A DNA stretch of 8,604 nt from Bacteroidetes bacterium UBA6161 (lineage in GTDB: Bacteria > Bacteroidota > Bacteroidia > NS11-12g > UBA955): contig DIUJ01000069.1 of assembly GCA_002422315.1 (NCBI GenBank), forward strand, positions 5,506 through 14,109. The letters are read 5' to 3'. Shown in pieces: positions 5,670 through 8,604 of the stretch; within the stretch, counting starts at the first letter, position 1; each line of letters begins with the position of its first letter. The notes under the pieces were generated by a model. That model worked only from the letters and a program-made list of their open reading frames with translations. It was not told the origin of the DNA and did not search any database. The position numbers were made by a program, and so were the translations under genes.

Positions 5670-6690
5670 TTGACGAGCTTGATTTTTCCATTTTTGAAAC
5701 ATTGGTTTGATTTTTCATAGACTCGCTCTGTGTTGCAAGAGTTGTTTGGTTATATTCTTGATTAGTAACTTCTACTAAATTAAATGCATTGTCAAATCCT
5801 ATTTTTATAACCATATCCTTATTTAGATTTAAATCAAATTTTTCGTTAGTTTTCTTTAATAGATCATCAAAGTTAGACATATCCACAAAATCGATTAAAT
5901 TAATAGCAGATGCGATTTCAGCACTTAGTTCTTTTTTCAAAATTACCTTTGAGTAGTCCTGAAGGGATTGTATGCTTTCAAACAACATGTCGCTATTGAT
6001 CAAATGATCACCTTTCCCTCTCCATGCGTGAAACATGACTTCATGAATAATTGTTGCAGCAATGCATATTTCAGTTTGTTCTAAAACCCATAACATGTCA
6101 TTTTCCTCATGCTCAATATTTGTATTTATATATAATGACATTGGGTTTGCTACTAATGTAGTTTTGGTATTATCCGATACTACTTTAGCAAAATCAACTT
6201 TTACGATAGGAGTTATAGGTCTTCCTAGTTCATCTATTAATGAGACAGGGAGGGCTTTCATTACATGTACCTGTAAATAAAGGTGGCGCTCTTCATTCAT
6301 AAATGTAGAAAGATATTTATGTCCCATTAAAATTTTATCCTCATTATCGATAATATTCTGAACGGTTTTGTGGTATCTTGTACCAACGAACATATTAGTA
6401 GGTATAATGTCCTTGCCGCCAATATCAATAAAGTATAATGGATTTGAATTACAAAAAACAAAAGGGGAAATAGAAGGGTATTTGCTTTCTAAGGGGTCTG
6501 GCCTCCATCTTCTTCCAATTCTTGGGTCATAACCATAATCACCGAAGCTTAAATGATTTGCTTCGCCTTTTACATCGTCGTCTTTTTCATAACCTCCAAA
6601 CCCATACCTATACTCCCCCTTGGAAACACTCACCATTATACTACCAAAAGTATATGTTGGAATTGCGGTGTTTTTCGGGGTAGAGAACAT
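5659..6690 (-). CDS. Orphan Rhs tip toxin D: truncated Rhs core with HExxH zinc-metallopeptidase domain
   Basis: 343 residues from the conserved ATG; an in-frame GTG at 6723 would add 11. The Rhs tip fragment contains YTFGSIMVSVSKGEYRYGF, DPRIGRRWRPDP (55-66) and NSNPLYFIDIGG (81-92). The variable domain carries IAATIIHEVMFHAW, with HEVMFH at 216-221: a hydrophobic helix followed by the HExxH zinc-binding motif, where His216 and His221 would bind zinc and Glu217 would be the catalytic base. The third ligand is not obvious; His229, Asp234 and Glu238 shortly downstream are candidates. This makes a zincin-type protease the most likely activity. The C-terminal tail is low-complexity (Gln/Asn/Ser/Lys) and lacks a recognisable fold. 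The stop codon overlaps the start of a lipoprotein gene by 11 nt, which points to an extracytoplasmic target. Confidence 0.82.
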   Translation of the reverse strand: MFSTPKNTAIPTYTFGSIMVSVSKGEYRYGFGGYEKDDDVKGEANHLSFGDYGYDPRIGRRWRPDPLESKYPSISPFVFCNSNPLYFIDIGGKDIIPTNMFVGTRYHKTVQNIIDNEDKILMGHKYLSTFMNEERHLYLQVHVMKALPVSLIDELGRPITPIVKVDFAKVVSDNTKTTLVANPMSLYINTNIEHEENDMLWVLEQTEICIAATIIHEVMFHAWRGKGDHLINSDMLFESIQSLQDYSKVILKKELSAEIASAINLIDFVDMSNFDDLLKKTNEKFDLNLNKDMVIKIGFDNAFNLVEVTNQEYNQTTLATQSESMKNQTNVSKMEKSSSSNEE

Positions 6691-6742
6691 AAAGCGAAGG
6701 TAGGGAAAAAATTTTGAAAACACACTTTTTTAGACAGTATCC
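6601..6742 (-). repeat. Cassette leader / recombination handle D
   Basis: Copy D: coding block 6601-6650 with the MVS allele and the YTFG short form (the 16 codons present in B are missing), and ATG block 6688-6710. The upstream part to about 6742 is closest to copy A (cttttttagacagtatc in both). The junction just inside the ATG also resembles A (aattgcggt), whereas the YTFG segment resembles E, another mosaic combination. Confidence 0.83.
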
Positions 6743-6810
6743 TTGCAAGATGCCATAAGTGTTCGGAAGACCTTTTATGTTTCGTAAACTTATGGCAAAA
6801 TGCGAGCGAG
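6743..6810. repeat. Interrupted variant of the intergenic hairpin element with a 10-bp inverted repeat
   Basis: TGCCATAAGT (6751-6760) and ACTTATGGCA (6788-6797) are perfect inverted repeats around a 27-nt spacer. Outside them lie GCAAGATGC and GCAAAATGC, near-direct repeats that match the loop and stem of the 39-nt element at 1680 and 4852. The sequence then resumes with the usual GCGAGCGAG. The simplest reading is a small insertion of roughly 45-50 bp into a third copy of that element. On RNA it would form a stem-loop between immunity gene E and toxin D. Confidence 0.5.
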
Positions 6811-6898
6811 AAGGAGGAACTTTTGTTCGCTCTTTTGTGTTTGATTAAATATACTTTTATTGACCCTAAAACACCAAATTCGAAACACTAACAGATAA

Positions 6899-7396
6899 TT
6901 ATTCTATTATAGTACCATTTGTGGTTGTTAAGTAATACCTTGAGCAATCGTTATATCTTGGAGGATAATATATATTAAAATCAAGGAAATATATTTCCCA
7001 TCTAGGCCCTAAGGTTGTTTTATAATAATCAATTATTTTTTTGTTTAAATCAAGGCTATATGACAAATTAAAATTTTTGTAATTTTTGTATAGTTCACAA
7101 TTATCTAATGTATTTGCATAACTTAATATCAAGGAATCTCTATAATGCCAGATTGTTCCTTCAATTAAAAGGTATTCCCTTAGAATACTACTATCCTTAT
7201 AAAAACTATTACTATCTGCCTTAACTATTTTGTAAATATTTCCGATTTTGTTAAAAAAAGTATTGACATCAATCAAATACTCCTTGCTAACAAGATGGTC
7301 TTCATCCGAATATTCGCTTCTAATATTCCTTGTTTCCACACAATTACACAAGTTTATAAGTATTAAAATCAAAGCTAACTTAAGCATCTTACACAT
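6899..7396 (-). CDS. Putative lipoprotein immunity protein of cassette E
   Basis: A 165-residue protein beginning MCKMLKLALILILINLCNC: basic N-terminus, long Leu/Ile core and a lipoprotein-like cysteine at 17 or 19. The mature part is acidic to neutral and very rich in Tyr, Asn and Asp, with no motif I recognise. Its ATG shares one base with the toxin E stop (TAATG at 7398-7394), a classical translational-coupling junction, so start and partnership are well supported. By analogy with the rest of the array it is the cognate immunity protein, anchored in the envelope. About 80 nt of plain AT-rich DNA follows its stop before the next repeat element. Confidence 0.78.
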   Translation of the reverse strand: MCKMLKLALILILINLCNCVETRNIRSEYSDEDHLVSKEYLIDVNTFFNKIGNIYKIVKADSNSFYKDSSILREYLLIEGTIWHYRDSLILSYANTLDNCELYKNYKNFNLSYSLDLNKKIIDYYKTTLGPRWEIYFLDFNIYYPPRYNDCSRYYLTTTNGTIIE

Positions 7397-8559
7397 TATC
7401 TAACAATTCGATAATTAGGATAATCTCTATTTAAAATATTAAAAGTATTACTTCTAATCGGTGGATTTAAATTAATCGATTTTCCTCCAGCATCACCGTT
7501 GGGACTGCTGCCACTATTATTATAGCCCCATTGAAATCTACCCAAAATTATATCTAGTCCAGTATTATTAAAATTAGTTCCAATAATTAATGTTTCAAAC
7601 CTTACTGTACTAATTTTAGTTGGCGCATTTGTGTAATCATATGCCCTCAATGTTCCAGACTGTGTTGAATTATTCCAATTTGAAGCTCTTTGAGAAGGAT
7701 CTACGCTTTTTGGAATCAGTGAATTTCGAGAGCCATTTATATCATTGTGTGAATAATAATATGGCATTCCTGCAACTTGTTCTCCTGCTGAACTATTTAA
7801 TCCACCATCTACAAATCCAAAAAAGGTGGTGTTATTTTCTGTCCAAGTAAATGCGTTGTTTTTTCCATTAAATATATTATTACTTATAACTTCTACGGTC
7901 TGTATCATTTGTAAGCCATTTATAGTGCCAGAAGCCAGACTAATATCAAATACAGTATTTAGTTCTGGTGTTGTACCATAAGTCCAACTAACAACATTTG
8001 CGTTTATTTGAACATCTGGATTCTGGTAACTTACGCCAGAAGAAGTATAATATCCTTTAAAATCACCGTTGTTATTATAATTTGCCGAATAAGTTTGGTC
8101 ACCTACAGTAAATTTGTCAATGTTTTTTGTATTTTGTTGATGGGTTTCATAGACTGGGCCTTTTTTCGAATACCCAACTTCTACAGTAACTGTTTCAACT
8201 TCATAAACTATTTCAGATGTATTTGGTAAATATAAATCACCTCCTCTTCCTTCATGCTTTTTAAAACCTTCAGGTGATTCATCTCCATTAGGATCTGTAT
8301 AGTAAAGGGGGTTATTTCTAAAACATAAATAGGGGCTTAAGGAAGGATATTTTGCCGATTTCGGGTCCACATTCCACCTTCTACCCAATCTCGCATCATA
8401 CTGCCAATACTCTGCAGAGTAAGAATTCCCCTCCCCATAAATCTCATTGTCCTTTTCTTGGGTGTTCATTCCATACTTATACTCCCCCTTGGAAACACTC
8501 ACCATTATACTACCAAAAGTATACGATGCTGGATTGGTATTTTTCGGGGTGGGGAACAT
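7396..8559 (-). CDS. Orphan Rhs tip toxin E: truncated Rhs core with unrecognised C-terminal domain
   Basis: 387 residues from the conserved ATG; an in-frame GTG at 8592 would add 11. The Rhs tip fragment includes YTFGSIMVSVSKGEYKYGM, DARLGRRWNVDP (55-66) and RNNPLYYTDPNG (81-92). The variable part, about 295 residues, is the longest of the array. It has a beta-rich, Val/Thr-rich first half (114-230), then an Asn/Ser/Thr/Gly-rich second half with aromatic patches (TFFGFVDGG, GMPYYYSHND, GRFQWGYNN) and a basic C-terminus (NYRIVR). There is no HExxH, no Cys/His pair of papain type and no obvious nuclease motif; only one cysteine is present, and it lies in the Rhs core. It could be a binding or enzymatic envelope toxin of an undescribed family. 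The lipoprotein partner overlapping its stop by one base supports extracytoplasmic action. Confidence 0.8.
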   Translation of the reverse strand: MFPTPKNTNPASYTFGSIMVSVSKGEYKYGMNTQEKDNEIYGEGNSYSAEYWQYDARLGRRWNVDPKSAKYPSLSPYLCFRNNPLYYTDPNGDESPEGFKKHEGRGGDLYLPNTSEIVYEVETVTVEVGYSKKGPVYETHQQNTKNIDKFTVGDQTYSANYNNNGDFKGYYTSSGVSYQNPDVQINANVVSWTYGTTPELNTVFDISLASGTINGLQMIQTVEVISNNIFNGKNNAFTWTENNTTFFGFVDGGLNSSAGEQVAGMPYYYSHNDINGSRNSLIPKSVDPSQRASNWNNSTQSGTLRAYDYTNAPTKISTVRFETLIIGTNFNNTGLDIILGRFQWGYNNSGSSPNGDAGGKSINLNPPIRSNTFNILNRDYPNYRIVR

Positions 8560-8604
8560 AAAGCGAAGGTAGGGAAAAAGTTTTGAAAACACGCTTTTTT
8601 GAAC
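8470..8604 (-). repeat. Cassette leader / recombination handle E, reaching the right edge
   Basis: Copy E: coding block 8470-8519 with the MVS allele and YTFG short form, ATG block 8557-8579, and the upstream GTG-containing part cut by the window end. The start of its AT-rich part (agttttgaaaacacgcttttttgaa) is identical to copy C for all available bases. Its junction codons (ASYTFG) match B. What lies upstream on the minus strand, a further cassette or the full-length Rhs gene, cannot be seen. Confidence 0.83.

Noticed and set aside
1..8604. CRISPR-like array, because of the regularly repeated block
   Set aside because: The repeats are 1.5-1.9 kb apart and enclose protein-coding genes; there are no short uniform spacers and no cas genes.
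8599..8604. Integron-like gene cassette array with attC sites
   Set aside because: The units carry protein-coding homology (Rhs tip) at their 5' ends instead of imperfect-palindrome attC sites, and no integrase gene is present. Homologous recombination of Rhs tips explains the layout better.

Overview
The window is AT-rich and every supported gene is on the minus strand. It looks like an accessory region of a Bacteroidota genome, probably of the Flavobacteriia kind. The reasons are the Bacteroidota-type variant of the Rhs repeat-associated core (RYGFNGKEKD ... DPRLGRF..DP ... NNPI..ID.DG), the Asn/Lys/Tyr-rich proteins, the small lipoproteins, and the lack of recognisable Shine-Dalgarno sequences. 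I cannot name a species.

The layout is a head-to-tail array of five complete two-gene cassettes plus the first codon and leader of a sixth at the left edge. Read along the minus strand (right to left) these are E (8559-6899), D (6690-4920), C (4774-3202), B (3143-1732), A (1600-289), and the start of the next one (3-1). Each cassette opens with a near-identical leader of about 140-165 nt. Then comes a promoterless-looking fragment of the tip of an Rhs/YD-repeat protein: about 92-108 residues of Rhs core fused to an unrelated C-terminal domain. A small gene follows at once, with its start within a few bases of the toxin stop, overlapping it or separated by 1-2 nt. This is the architecture of orphan (displaced) Rhs C-terminal toxin/immunity modules. 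No YD-repeat shell, secretion signal or transposase gene lies in the window.

The five C-terminal domains share nothing I can detect. A has His-Glu-Cys in the order of a permuted papain-like hydrolase. B has Cys...GDIVF...GHAVL in the conventional CHAP/NlpC-P60-like order. C has a glycine-rich hydrophobic segment that suggests membrane action. D has an HEVMFH zinc-metallopeptidase motif. E is unrecognised. The partner proteins match an envelope target: A, D and E start with lipoprotein-like signals, B has a Sec-type signal peptide, and C has two predicted membrane helices. I infer an armoury of envelope-directed toxins kept with their protective genes as a reservoir for swapping the tip of a full-length Rhs protein encoded elsewhere.

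The leaders are mosaic. Two alleles of the junction segment occur (SIKASVSK in A/B, SIMVSVSK in C/D/E), and cassette B keeps a 16-codon segment that D and E lack, bounded by 7-bp direct repeats. Between cassettes are short intergenic stretches with a repeated 39-nt hairpin element (two copies) and one variant interrupted by a 10-bp inverted repeat. The only long non-coding stretch (4-288) holds the left-edge leader and strand-asymmetric low-complexity DNA. Toxin residue numbers below count from the conserved ATG.
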